Source of the DNA: Pseudomonadota bacterium
GTDB lineage: Bacteria; Pseudomonadota; Gammaproteobacteria; Burkholderiales; Methylophilaceae
DNA length: 64,000 nucleotides
Assembly (NCBI GenBank): GCA_020053735.1
Contig: JAGVMP010000019.1
Coordinates: forward strand, 1-64,000
Direction of reading: 5' to 3'
Position numbers and translations under genes: made by a program. Of this stretch, positions 38,432 through 47,380 are shown one piece after another (the stretch's first letter is position 1; every line of letters starts with the position of its first letter). The notes beneath the pieces are model-generated. The model searched no databases, was not told the DNA's origin, and saw only the letters and a program-made list of their open reading frames with translations.

Positions 38432-39088
38432 TTAACCATCGGCACCAATATTGATCTGAAAATCACTCAAATAAGCATGCGGTGGAATGATCAGATTTGT
38501 TGGTGCAGGAACACCTTTAAACACTCTTCCCGCCAAATCATATTTAGAACCATGACAAGGACAATAAAAGCCTCCACGCCATGCATTTCCAAGGTCAGCG
38601 GGTGATATTTCAGGTCGAAAGTTGGGTACACAACCCAAGTGTGTGCATATCCCGACCGAAACCAAGTATTCAGGCTTAATTGAGCGTGTGGAATTTTTGC
38701 TATATTTTGGCTGGTTAGGCACTTCCGATTGTGGATCGCTCAACTGTTGTTCATCTTTACTTAATTGCCTCAACATAGCCTCTGTGCGATGCAGAATCCA
38801 GACGGGTTTACCCTGCCATTCCACTGTAATTAGCTCACTGGGTTTGAGTTTGCTGATGTCGGCTTCTACTGGGGCACCAGCCGCTTTGGCTCTTTCGCTG
38901 GGTAACATACTGCCAATAAACGGTACTGTAGCAGCAGCAACGCCTAGTCCGCCCAAGGTTGAGGTTGCCATCACCAATGTTCGCCTCCGTTCAAGGTCGA
39001 CTGGATTGTGTGTTGGTTGAAACGCGGCGGTTAGATTCAAATCCGCCAAAGTTTGCGACCCTTTTGAATCAGGTAAACTTACGCTCAT
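38432..39088 (-). CDS. petA: Rieske iron-sulfur protein (cytochrome bc1 type)
   Basis: The 218-residue protein has a Tat-type anchor (RRRTLVMATSTLGGLGVAAA) and both cluster motifs: CTHLGC with its disulfide Cys, and CPCHGS. The first 25 residues before the anchor are longer than usual. A bc1 Rieske subunit normally lies with cytochrome b and c1 genes, but neither is present here. It is therefore a stand-alone, probably extra copy. It could replace a damaged subunit in the bc1 complex under stress, or serve another quinol-oxidising complex. Confidence 0.9.
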   Translation of the reverse strand: MSVSLPDSKGSQTLADLNLTAAFQPTHNPVDLERRRTLVMATSTLGGLGVAAATVPFIGSMLPSERAKAAGAPVEADISKLKPSELITVEWQGKPVWILHRTEAMLRQLSKDEQQLSDPQSEVPNQPKYSKNSTRSIKPEYLVSVGICTHLGCVPNFRPEISPADLGNAWRGGFYCPCHGSKYDLAGRVFKGVPAPTNLIIPPHAYLSDFQINIGADG

Positions 39089-39115
39089 GTTAAATACTTC
39101 ATCGCTGATCTTGAT

Positions 39116-39922
39116 TTACTTGGCAAGCTGGCCGTTTTCAAGATTGGAAACATCGCATGCAAACACAATCTGCGAATCTGGCAGAATTAATTTTTTATCT
39201 TTGTTGGTATAATGGATACGCCCAAGCATATCTTTAATAACATTAAGTCGTGCCAGATGTTTGTCATTAGCATGAACTAATGTCCAAGGCGTTATTGGGT
39301 TGTGCGTGCGTGCCAGCATCTCATTACGCGCTTGACTGTATTCTTTCCAGTATTTAATTGCCTCATCATCGATTGAACTAATTTTCCATTGTTTCAGTGG
39401 ATCCGTTTTGCGATCTTTAAGGCGCTGTTTTTGCTCATCTTTACTAATATCCAGATAATATTTAAGGAGCTGAACGCCAGAGCGTACTAGCATACTTTCG
39501 AAATTTGAAACAGAGCCCAAGAACTCTTCATGTTCATCCGCAGTGCAGAAGCCCATAACCCGTTCGACCCCCGCGCGGTTATACCAACTGCGATTGAACA
39601 GCACGAGCTCTTGAGCGGCTGGCAAATAAGGAACGTAACGTTGAAAGTACCACGATGTACGATCGCGATCAGAAGGTTTACCAAGTGCAACAACACGGGT
39701 TTCGCGCGGACTCGAGTGTTGAACGATGCGTTTGATCGTACCATCCTTGCCAGACGCATCTCGACCCTCAAAAATGATCAGTATCTTGTGATTGCATTTG
39801 ATTAAGTGTTGCTGTAGCTTGACCAATTCAACTTGAAGTTTGTGCAGGGTATCTTTATACGCTTCTTTCGAGATAGGCTTTCCCTGCTGACTCGATTCTG
39901 ATTGGAAGGCTTTCTTAGTCAT
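39116..39922 (-). CDS. ppk2: Polyphosphate kinase 2 (single domain)
   Basis: The enzyme transfers phosphate between polyphosphate and nucleotides. It has Walker A FEGRDASGKDG, the lid DRDRTSWYFQRYVPYLP, and the Walker B-like LFNRSWYNRAGVERVMGFC. The length, about 268 residues, fits single-domain PPK2. The ATG at 39922 is used because it overlaps the stop of the upstream gene (ATGA) and has a GAGG site; an in-frame ATG at 39940 has none. Which nucleotide it uses cannot be told from sequence alone. Confidence 0.92.
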   Translation of the reverse strand: MTKKAFQSESSQQGKPISKEAYKDTLHKLQVELVKLQQHLIKCNHKILIIFEGRDASGKDGTIKRIVQHSSPRETRVVALGKPSDRDRTSWYFQRYVPYLPAAQELVLFNRSWYNRAGVERVMGFCTADEHEEFLGSVSNFESMLVRSGVQLLKYYLDISKDEQKQRLKDRKTDPLKQWKISSIDDEAIKYWKEYSQARNEMLARTHNPITPWTLVHANDKHLARLNVIKDMLGRIHYTNKDKKLILPDSQIVFACDVSNLENGQLAK

Positions 39923-40185
39923 GACGAGTGCCTCACCCATTTACGATGCATAAAATTATAGATGGGGACATAAACTAAACCTGCGAACGCGCCATAAAGA
40001 AAAATCTGAATCAGCCCAGTAAAAAATCCTTGCCAAGTAAGCCATTTAAATCCAGGCAATATCTGCTCTAGAAGCATATGTACCCTCAAGCTCGATGGAG
40101 TCAATACACCATAGATGATACAAAACGCAAACATAAACGCCGCCCAAAGCGCCAATGACCAGGTCACAACTTTAATATTAAGCAT
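39919..40185 (-). CDS. DUF5676 family membrane protein
   Basis: The 88-residue protein has two membrane segments (VTWSLALWAAFMFAFCIIYG and GLIQIFLYGAFAGLVYVPIY) separated by a short hydrophilic stretch ending PGFKWLTWQGF. Function unknown; the family is common in metal-resistance neighbourhoods. Its stop overlaps the ppk2 start. It follows the His-rich small protein gene, an order also seen at 9.2-9.6 kb. Confidence 0.8.
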   Translation of the reverse strand: MLNIKVVTWSLALWAAFMFAFCIIYGVLTPSSLRVHMLLEQILPGFKWLTWQGFFTGLIQIFLYGAFAGLVYVPIYNFMHRKWVRHSS

Positions 40186-40222
40186 ACCGTTAACTCCTGT
40201 CTAAAAACTAATTCATAGCAGT

Positions 40223-40399
40223 TCAGTGTTTATGTACGGATTCTTTTTCCGAAGGTCTTTGCGTGTCGTCTTTGTTTGCGGATGTGGATTCATTTTGATT
40301 ACTGCCATGCCCACCATGACCGCCGTGACCAAACATATGCATCGCAATCATTCCAACGAAGAACAGCACCCATATCCAATTTTGTGAAAACCATTCCAT
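40223..40399 (-). CDS. Small His-rich membrane protein (DUF2933-like), second copy
   Basis: A 58-residue gene with an AAGGAG site. The protein has one membrane segment (WFSQNWIWVLFFVGMIAMHM) and the His/Gly tail FGHGGHGGHGS, then a charged end. It is paralogous to the protein at 9460-9642. Both stand just before a DUF5676-like gene, so the pair was duplicated as a unit. Confidence 0.75.
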   Translation of the reverse strand: MEWFSQNWIWVLFFVGMIAMHMFGHGGHGGHGSNQNESTSANKDDTQRPSEKESVHKH

Positions 40400-40454
40400 G
40401 ACTCACTCCTTTAATAGATTAATAAACTGTATGTTTTCTGTATTTTTGGCAATT

Positions 40455-41780
40455 TCATTGATAGAGATCATGCCTAGTCAGCGGTAAGTCAGCGCACCCT
40501 TCGCGCCCGTTTACTGCAAGAATCTGGTAGACACCAATCGCTCCTCGTTCAAATTGCAATGCACAGCCCACCATATACAATCGCCACACACGATAAGTGG
40601 CCTCACTCACGTGTTTAAGCGCTTCTTCATGTTGTGCTTCCAGACGATTAACCCAATGACGTAACGTCAACGCATAATGACAACGTAATGCTTCAACATC
40701 GCATATTTCAAAGTTGGTTTGCTCCATCACACGTTGCACGTTACTCAGGCTATCAAGCTCTCCGTCAGGAAACACGTAACGTTTGATAAACTCGGTACCC
40801 ACTGATTTTTGTTTGCCATTTTCGTTGTCAGTAATGCCATGATTAAGAAAAAGCCCACCGCGTTTAAGAACACGTTGCACAATAGCCGTGTAAGTGGGTA
40901 AGTTTTTGAGCCCTACATGCTCAAACATCCCAATACTAGAAACTTTGTCATACACTGCATCACTGGGTAAATCTCTGTAATCCCTTAACTCAACCGTCAC
41001 TTGCTTCTCAAGTCCTAAATCGCGAATTTTGGCTTGTGTAAATTCATACTGTTGACGACTTAAAGTGATGCCGTGAGCGTACACCCCATAATGCTGCGCC
41101 GCCCAGCAAATCAAAGCACCCCAACCACAGCCTATATCTAATAATCGCTCTCTAGGTTTAAGCCTTAATTTACGGCAAATATGATCCAGTTTATTACGCT
41201 GTGCTTGCTCCAGTGATTCATCCGTGTTTGTGAAATAGGCGCAGGAATATACACGCTCTTCATCAAGCCAAAGGCGGTAAAATTCGTTAGATACGTCGTA
41301 GTGAAAAGCGATGGCTTCACGATTGAGTGCTTTGGAGTGCCTACGTGTAAAACGTGCAACCACAGGTTTTACATACCTAACAGTGGCGTTATGTTGTGGC
41401 ACAAGCGCTGAAGTACTTTTTGGAAATAAAGCCGCAAAAAAAATAGAAATTCGATCTTGCATGCTGAAGCTAAGAGACTCCAGATGAATGCTTTGTTTTA
41501 AAAAAGTATACAAATCTCCCTCAACATCAAATTCTCCAAAAAAGTAGGCCTCAACTAGGCGTAAAGGATCTGGTCGCCAGATTAACTTTCTGAATAGCTT
41601 TACATTTTTGATGACTAAGGTTGCTGCATGATTATCCTGGCCCAACGAAAATGTGATTCCATCCCATAAACGTACGCCAAGACTACCAGTGTATCCGCCA
41701 AAAACCCTGTCTACAATGTGACGAATTTTGCTTGCATCAAAGTTATTAAATTGTAGTTCTGAACTGTTGGTATTCATCAA
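40455..41780 (-). CDS. cfa: Cyclopropane-fatty-acyl-phospholipid synthase
   Basis: The 441-residue enzyme transfers a methylene group from S-adenosylmethionine to double bonds in membrane phospholipids. It has an N-terminal lipid-binding region, IAFHYDVSNEFYRLWLDE, the SAM motif RLLDIGCGWGALICWAA, and MFEHVGLKNLPTY, HALTLRHWVNR-like end blocks and bicarbonate-site residues. All look intact. Cyclopropane lipids protect membranes from acid, solvent and metal stress, which fits the island. It may have its own promoter in the 195 bases upstream, in which I see no clear signal. Confidence 0.95.
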   Translation of the reverse strand: MMNTNSSELQFNNFDASKIRHIVDRVFGGYTGSLGVRLWDGITFSLGQDNHAATLVIKNVKLFRKLIWRPDPLRLVEAYFFGEFDVEGDLYTFLKQSIHLESLSFSMQDRISIFFAALFPKSTSALVPQHNATVRYVKPVVARFTRRHSKALNREAIAFHYDVSNEFYRLWLDEERVYSCAYFTNTDESLEQAQRNKLDHICRKLRLKPRERLLDIGCGWGALICWAAQHYGVYAHGITLSRQQYEFTQAKIRDLGLEKQVTVELRDYRDLPSDAVYDKVSSIGMFEHVGLKNLPTYTAIVQRVLKRGGLFLNHGITDNENGKQKSVGTEFIKRYVFPDGELDSLSNVQRVMEQTNFEICDVEALRCHYALTLRHWVNRLEAQHEEALKHVSEATYRVWRLYMVGCALQFERGAIGVYQILAVNGREGCADLPLTRHDLYQ

Positions 41781-41975
41781 ATACTCTCTTTCTTGTATGG
41801 AGATGCTTAACTTATCGTGGAATCAGTCACCACTAAAGCGTTAATTATTTACAGCAGGTATGTTATTACCGTAAGCGATGACAACGTAATTAACCCATTT
41901 TGATTTGACTCTCTTATTCTATGATGCTGTCTTTGGGAATTCCGATGCTGTAAAGCCCAGCACCTAAGCACTTAA

Positions 41976-42365
41976 TCAGCCAATTGTCATCATATTATGT
42001 TTACCCCTACGCTCTTTCTCGTCAGGACTTATATCCCAAACCATTTCGCAAGCAGCCGCAATTGAGGTAGCTCCACCACGCCAGAACCATGCAACAGGTA
42101 GAAATCGATCATTTTGATTTGCGATTTCTTCTGTTAGTTTAAAAGACACTTGCAACCCAGATTCCACCTGCATAACATCATCAGCAAGCTGTTGAAATCC
42201 TCCAGTTTTTTCGTCATGCATATGCGGCATAAAAATACCTAATTTGAATTTAGATAGCCTTTTGAGAATCTCTTGAACTTCTGGTAAGTGCATTGCATCC
42301 TGGGCAGTTTTCAATGTCTGCGGTAAATCATAATTGTTGGCTTGTGAAACATTCGCTACTGTCAT
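41976..42365 (-). CDS. Hypothetical protein
   Basis: A 129-residue soluble protein that I do not recognise. It has an amphipathic N-terminal half with HLPEVQEILKRLSKFKLGIF, then HMHDEKTGGFQQL, and a Trp/Ala-rich C-terminal half. No signal peptide or membrane segment. An AGGAGC site precedes the ATG. It stands alone between cfa and a remnant-bearing gap. Confidence 0.55.
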   Translation of the reverse strand: MTVANVSQANNYDLPQTLKTAQDAMHLPEVQEILKRLSKFKLGIFMPHMHDEKTGGFQQLADDVMQVESGLQVSFKLTEEIANQNDRFLPVAWFWRGGATSIAAACEMVWDISPDEKERRGKHNMMTIG

Positions 42366-42576
42366 AATGCGCTCCTACTTCTAAGTTATTGACCAATTTT
42401 AAGCCTGACTGGTCGGGGACTGATTCATTAAAATACTCCCTAGGCATATATCAGTATGTACGTTAGCAAACATAATCAATTGGATTTTTCAGAAATTTAA
42501 TAGCGGATCAACACAAGACTTTTTGCGGCAATACGGCCAGGCTAGCTATCAGCATTTTTGCTAATTACCGACGCGT

Positions 42577-42656
42577 TATTAAAATTCGTTTCACACATAA
42601 ATAATCAAATGTTTGACGTTTTAAATTTCCCAAATCTAAATTGACGGTCATTTTCA
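42577..42656 (-). pseudogene. Remnant of the 5' end of a GH144-like gene
   Basis: Within a 385-base gap (42366-42751) the minus strand reads about 25 codons, VNLDLGNLKRQTFDYLCVK, closely similar to the start of the glucoamylase-like gene at 18137. The similarity also holds in DNA (CAAATGTTTGACG block on the plus strand) and stops after KRI. The rest of this gap shows nothing I can support. It marks a duplicated and deleted copy. Confidence 0.6.
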
Positions 42657-42751
42657 TGCTACTCCTGTATTCACCCGATTCATTGTGTGTTATTTCAGTC
42701 AATTCAAATGTACATTTTTCCTGTATAAATTCTTTCTGTGTTTAAACCTAT

Positions 42752-43657
42752 TTAATGATGCTTGACCCAACCCACGCCTTTGATGTCGTTCCATGAAGTC
42801 GTCTGATGGCAAAGATAGCACTGGTTTACTTTAGCTTTTGGTTGACGCGCAATCGGGGCTGACATCATTGAAAAGTGCATCATGTAGTGACTAGGTGGTG
42901 CTTGATGACATTGTGCACAATTGGTCGAGCGCGAAGATGGATGGCGAAATTCAGAAACAGTCCACTGGGTTGTGGCGTGACATTGGACACAATTTGTCCC
43001 TAATAAGCCCTTATGTCGATCCTTAGTCGCGTGACAGCTCACGCAGTTGAGAGAAGATTCAACCGCACTAAGCCGTGGATGATTGACCAGCAATTCAGGC
43101 ACACTTGGCGGCTCGACGGCGATTTTGGTTTCAGCGCGCATATTTGAATCGTCACTCATCTGCGTATCGCTACTGCGGGTGCTTGCTAGGGGTGCCTGCG
43201 TAACAGGGGGAGGAATCTTATCTAATAATTTAACTGCTGTGCCAATATCTTGATTATTCGACCCTTCACCCAGTGCGGCCGCCTTTAAATCCAGATGACC
43301 GACCTCGGCAAGTAGCGTATGGTCCATCGTTGTTGGCATACGCACTGTTGCTTGATGCTCACCATGACAACCGCTACAAGTTTGAATGTTTGCATGAAAC
43401 GCCGTAGGCTGGCGCTGTAAAAGTGCTGTATTGTTGGCATGACACGCGATGCATTTACCAGCATCTACCCCTTTTACTGTCGTGTGACAAGCTACACAAT
43501 TTTTCGACAGCGATGCGTGTGACTTTGATAGCAATCCAGGGCTCACGACTTGCTGCCAAATATTGCGTGTGCGTGAGCTCGCTCCCCACTCGGTGCCGAT
43601 GATAATCGTGAGGGCAACCACGGTAAAAACTGCAATAAGGAATTTTATTTTGCCCAT
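42752..43657 (-). CDS. Heptaheme periplasmic cytochrome c
   Basis: The 301-residue protein has an N-terminal anchor (IKFLIAVFTVVALTIIIG) and seven CxxCH haem-binding motifs (CVACH, CIACH, CSGCH, CVSCH, CVQCH, CAQCH, CYLCH). They fall in two clusters separated by a proline-rich linker at about 145-190. It is likely anchored to the inner membrane and exposed to the periplasm, passing electrons to or from the membrane b-type protein encoded next to it. It may relate to the cytochrome c7/NapC-like multihaem families, but I cannot name one. Confidence 0.85.
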   Translation of the reverse strand: MGKIKFLIAVFTVVALTIIIGTEWGASSRTRNIWQQVVSPGLLSKSHASLSKNCVACHTTVKGVDAGKCIACHANNTALLQRQPTAFHANIQTCSGCHGEHQATVRMPTTMDHTLLAEVGHLDLKAAALGEGSNNQDIGTAVKLLDKIPPPVTQAPLASTRSSDTQMSDDSNMRAETKIAVEPPSVPELLVNHPRLSAVESSLNCVSCHATKDRHKGLLGTNCVQCHATTQWTVSEFRHPSSRSTNCAQCHQAPPSHYMMHFSMMSAPIARQPKAKVNQCYLCHQTTSWNDIKGVGWVKHH

Positions 43658-43661
43658 GTGT

Positions 43662-44408
43662 TTAGAGCCACCTAAGCCCGTATTGCACGCCAGCCCAGAT
43701 GTGCAGAGCGAGAAGAAGGTATAAAAAGACGGAGAGAATGATATGTAGCTTCAGAGACCAGCCGAACCAAAGCTTAAAGAACTCGTGCATGCGTACCGAG
43801 TACTCTAGGTCTGCGACAGCATCGGCAATGCGCGTCACCTCAGTCGTGGGGTTGCCAGCAGGTGGCATGATTACTAACGACGCTAGATTAGCGATCATGC
43901 CAGGCGCTTTCCGAAGAACGCTCGTTTCAACTTGAGCGTTCTCGATCACTCCCCAAGCAGCGTCAAGATCACCCCTAGCCGTTTGTAACAGGGCCAATTT
44001 TTCTTTCATATCATTGGCGACAAAAGTGAGTAAATACCGAACCACAAACCCGCTCACCACAACCAGCAACATCACTGTCGTCAGGGCGATTCCTAACCAG
44101 CTGTCGAATTTATGACCAGTATGAATGATTGCAAGCAGTGGGCCAACAATGCCAGCGTAAACGTGCAAGGTCATCAAAGATTGCATCGAAATGTGCGGTG
44201 TGACTCGGGCAAACAAAAAAGGAATACGCTTCACAACCGTGTAAGCGAGCGGTAATAGCATGAGCACTGCTCCCGCTATGCCAAATATTGCCCCGATTCC
44301 ACTGCCTGGAAAACGTGGCGAGCGATGTAGGAAAAATCCGAGCCAAGTCAAAAGCAAGAGGCAGATTACACCAGCAACAACGATGCCTTCTCTCTCTCTG
44401 TCCTTCAT
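43662..44408 (-). CDS. Membrane b-type cytochrome-like protein
   Basis: The 248-residue protein has about six membrane segments. Histidines in or next to segments (MTLHVYAGIVGPLLAIIHTGH and LKLHIILSVFLYLLLALHIWAG) are arranged like haem-b ligands in ferric-reductase or cytochrome b proteins. A soluble loop lies at about 145-200. It sits between the FNR-like reductase gene (2-base gap) and the multihaem cytochrome gene (4-base gap), so it is probably the transmembrane link between them. Confidence 0.7.
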   Translation of the reverse strand: MKDREREGIVVAGVICLLLLTWLGFFLHRSPRFPGSGIGAIFGIAGAVLMLLPLAYTVVKRIPFLFARVTPHISMQSLMTLHVYAGIVGPLLAIIHTGHKFDSWLGIALTTVMLLVVVSGFVVRYLLTFVANDMKEKLALLQTARGDLDAAWGVIENAQVETSVLRKAPGMIANLASLVIMPPAGNPTTEVTRIADAVADLEYSVRMHEFFKLWFGWSLKLHIILSVFLYLLLALHIWAGVQYGLRWL

Positions 44409-44410
44409 GG

Positions 44411-46594
44411 CTATGCCTCCACCTCGACAGGACCCTTCGGCTTTGCCTGACAGGCCAGAATAATACCCTCGGCCTTGTCGTTAGCATCGAGTCCATCCTC
44501 TATTGCCATCTCGACTTCGCCGGAAGTCATCTTTACCTTACAAATACCGCAGGTTCCAACGCGGCAAGAGAATTCTATGCCGATGTCGAGTTCCTCCGAT
44601 AGCTCTAAAACAGTCTGATCCACATGAATTTTGGCTGACTTGTTGTTCTTTGAAAAAGTAACCAACGGACCCGTCGCAGGAGTGGTGGGTTTTGCGGTGG
44701 TTCCGTCGGTTGCGGGGGTGGGTGCTGCTGAACCAAAATTCTCGGTCTTCACTTGCTCTGGGGGAACCTTCAACTCAACAAGTATCGCCTTGACCGCTTC
44801 CATCATAACCACTGGCCCGCATATATGGATTCTGCGCAAAGCAATATTAGGTACTGCATGCATTAGTAACTCCTTGCTAATACGTCCCTGATGACCTTGC
44901 CAGTCGGTGCTTTCCGGGCGATCCATCGTGACTGTAACGTGCAGCTTCGGATTCGCCGCCTGAAGCTCGGCAATGTCTTTGGCAAAAATGAATTCTGCCG
45001 GAATACTGCACCCATAGATAAAGTAAATGTCGCCAGACCACGAACGCTCCGTCAGATAGCGCGCGATGCTCATCATCGGGGTAATTCCTACGCCACCAGA
45101 GATAAGCACAATGCTCTGTGCCTCTTCACCTGTAAAGGTAAACCGCCCAACGGGGCCGCCCACTTCGATCTCGTTGCCAACCTTTAGCAAGTCAACGATG
45201 TGTCGGGAGACTGCACCTCGCGGCTCTCGTTTCACCGTCAAGTCTACGTATTCTCGCCGCGTGGGGGAAGATGAAATAGAGTAGGAGCGGTTCATTTTTG
45301 CCCCGCCAATCGAAAACGAGAGGTTGAGGAATTGACCAGGCACAAAGGTGAAAGGCATGAGGCTAAGGCTAGATGCCGGTAGCAGACGTAGCGTTTTGAC
45401 GTTCGGCGTTTCCCTGATAATACTCCCCACGCGCAGCTGACCTTGCCAATTGGCATTAAGTGGCAACGCTGAGTCCGCATCCGCGATTAAGGTTGCTGAT
45501 GACCCTTTAGGCGATTGGCCCGTCGCCTGAGACTTTTTAGTGGGTGGCGACTTTGGATTATTAGCAGGCGGCGGTGCTGGCTCTTTAGGCGGCCCAGCAT
45601 TTCCATTAGGCAGCGCCACGGGCGAAGGTGGGTTGGGCACTCCTCCAAGTGGTGGCGAGGCTCCAGGTGGTGGCGAGCCTGAGTCTTGTTTGATGCGACC
45701 AAAGAGCTGAGCGGCGCGGCGCATTTTGAAGAAGTATATGACGACCATTGCCAGTGCGAACGCTATAAGCAGCCCCATTGCAAACAGGTGTAATGTCGTC
45801 ACGCCATGCAACACATCAGAATCGCTAGTCGTACTGGCAGACGGAAGGTTCATCTCGCGCTTGAACCATTGCACAGCAACACTTTGCGGCGATGCTCCTT
45901 CAATAAGCAACCGATGCGCAGCAACACCACTTGCTATCATGCCCAAACTATCTTGAGATTGTTGGAGTGCTCGCTCAGTTGCCTTAAGATCACTTGTTTG
46001 CAGTGCTTTCGACAAGCTATCGTAAGATGTCTGGAAATTACTCGTACCTTTGTGGATACGCTCTTGAGATAAACTTTCTACTTCCAGTCGAATCTCGCGG
46101 GTCCATGCGGGCAGGCTCATCAGGAATGGGTAAAGCTCTTTACGCGATGCCCCAACTCCACCGCAGCAGCCTTCATCGCCACCTTGTTTGGTTGGAGCCA
46201 TCATGTCTTTCATCATTTTCTGCATGCCCTCCATCGTTCCCGGCCCGCTAGTCGTTGAGGTTGGCATGGTTGCGGAACTTTGTGGAGAATTTTGTTTGAG
46301 TTTTGGGCTGCCCATTAGAGCGGCATCTGGAGTAACAGCAGCATCTGGAGTTGGGCTATATGGTGTATTACTAATTGGTGGGTTACTTGATGGCATGCTA
46401 CTAGATGGAGTGGTATTAGGCGCAGCAGCAGGATGATGAGACTCGTGCTCACTCTGCTCTGGTTGCGCGAATACTGGTGATTGCCCCAATAATATCACCA
46501 ACATTGCCAAGACGAACATCCGTAAAGTTTGACTGATCCATTGCAGCACTGAATGTTTTGCAAAAAAACGAGTTTCCGTAGAATGTGGTCTCAT
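44411..46594 (-). CDS. Membrane-anchored FNR-type reductase with 2Fe-2S domain
   Basis: The 727-residue protein has a signal/anchor (MFVLAMLVILLGQSPVFA), a periplasmic domain of about 200 residues (with a CCGG motif near 145 and a helix-rich part), a membrane segment near 270-290, a Pro-rich linker, and a cytoplasmic reductase. The reductase has FAD motif RSYSISSSP, NAD-binding SGGVGITPMMSIA, and a C-terminal plant-type 2Fe-2S site (CRVGTCGIC ... C). It would take electrons from NAD(P)H and pass them to the neighbouring b-type protein. The periplasmic domain is not recognisable and could sense or bind metal or a partner. Confidence 0.85.
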   Translation of the reverse strand: MRPHSTETRFFAKHSVLQWISQTLRMFVLAMLVILLGQSPVFAQPEQSEHESHHPAAAPNTTPSSSMPSSNPPISNTPYSPTPDAAVTPDAALMGSPKLKQNSPQSSATMPTSTTSGPGTMEGMQKMMKDMMAPTKQGGDEGCCGGVGASRKELYPFLMSLPAWTREIRLEVESLSQERIHKGTSNFQTSYDSLSKALQTSDLKATERALQQSQDSLGMIASGVAAHRLLIEGASPQSVAVQWFKREMNLPSASTTSDSDVLHGVTTLHLFAMGLLIAFALAMVVIYFFKMRRAAQLFGRIKQDSGSPPPGASPPLGGVPNPPSPVALPNGNAGPPKEPAPPPANNPKSPPTKKSQATGQSPKGSSATLIADADSALPLNANWQGQLRVGSIIRETPNVKTLRLLPASSLSLMPFTFVPGQFLNLSFSIGGAKMNRSYSISSSPTRREYVDLTVKREPRGAVSRHIVDLLKVGNEIEVGGPVGRFTFTGEEAQSIVLISGGVGITPMMSIARYLTERSWSGDIYFIYGCSIPAEFIFAKDIAELQAANPKLHVTVTMDRPESTDWQGHQGRISKELLMHAVPNIALRRIHICGPVVMMEAVKAILVELKVPPEQVKTENFGSAAPTPATDGTTAKPTTPATGPLVTFSKNNKSAKIHVDQTVLELSEELDIGIEFSCRVGTCGICKVKMTSGEVEMAIEDGLDANDKAEGIILACQAKPKGPVEVEA

Positions 46595-46657
46595 TAAAGT
46601 AGTTTACGACTTTCGAAAAGCGATTTTTATATTAGGGCAAGTCCTTTCAAAGACGCA

Positions 46658-47164
46658 TTACATATCAGACATTGGAGCGGATTCAGGCATCGGGGCGGGC
46701 TCTGTCATTGGAGCGGGCGTATCAGACATGTCAGTGGATGGAGGATTGCTATCAACTGGTGCTGGTTTTTTCCCTGAAGGCTGCGCTGCCCCTTTTTTAC
46801 CAACTCCCTTTTTAGCCTTACCATCTTTATTTTTCATCTTGCCTTTATCGTCCATTTTATGCATATGATCCTTGTCATGCATTTTTTTCATATCCCCTTT
46901 ATTTTTCATTTTGTCTTTTTTGTCCATGCCATCCATTTTGTCCATGTCATCCATTTTGTCCATATCTTCTTTTTCATCCATCATTGCAAGATTAAAATCA
47001 GAGGCGCTGTCTTGCGATAAAGGTAGTGCAACTGGGAACTCGTTCAAATTGACGCTATTCAATGTTGAATGCGGGTCAGTGCTTAAGGGCATTTCATCTG
47101 CTGATGCGATAGATATAGAAAAGGCAATTGAAACAAGCGAAGGAACCAGTATTGAAGTTTTCAT
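46658..47164 (-). CDS. Secreted Met/Asp/Lys-rich repeat protein
   Basis: The 168-residue protein has a signal peptide (VPSLVSIAFSISIASA) and a middle part built of irregular repeats of KMDxMDKM, HDKDHMHKM and KNKDG. The C-terminus is Pro/Met rich (PAPMTEPAPMPESAPM). Such repeats resemble periplasmic copper-binding or pentapeptide-like proteins. It lies just upstream of the FNR-like gene. Role inferred: metal binding. Confidence 0.65.
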   Translation of the reverse strand: MKTSILVPSLVSIAFSISIASADEMPLSTDPHSTLNSVNLNEFPVALPLSQDSASDFNLAMMDEKEDMDKMDDMDKMDGMDKKDKMKNKGDMKKMHDKDHMHKMDDKGKMKNKDGKAKKGVGKKGAAQPSGKKPAPVDSNPPSTDMSDTPAPMTEPAPMPESAPMSDM

Positions 47165-47380
47165 TGTAATACTCCTATAAAAATAAAATTAATTTCTTAG
47201 TGAAACCCAAATATTAAGAATAACTTTTTTAATCTGGACATCACGAGGTTGCATTTCTTAGTACATAAAGCTTTATGGTGATTTTTACTACCAGAAATCG
47301 TTTATAAAGTTTTCCATCAATTCTATATTAAAGAAATCACCACCTTTAACTAATTAACAAGAAAATTACTTTGCAGGTGG

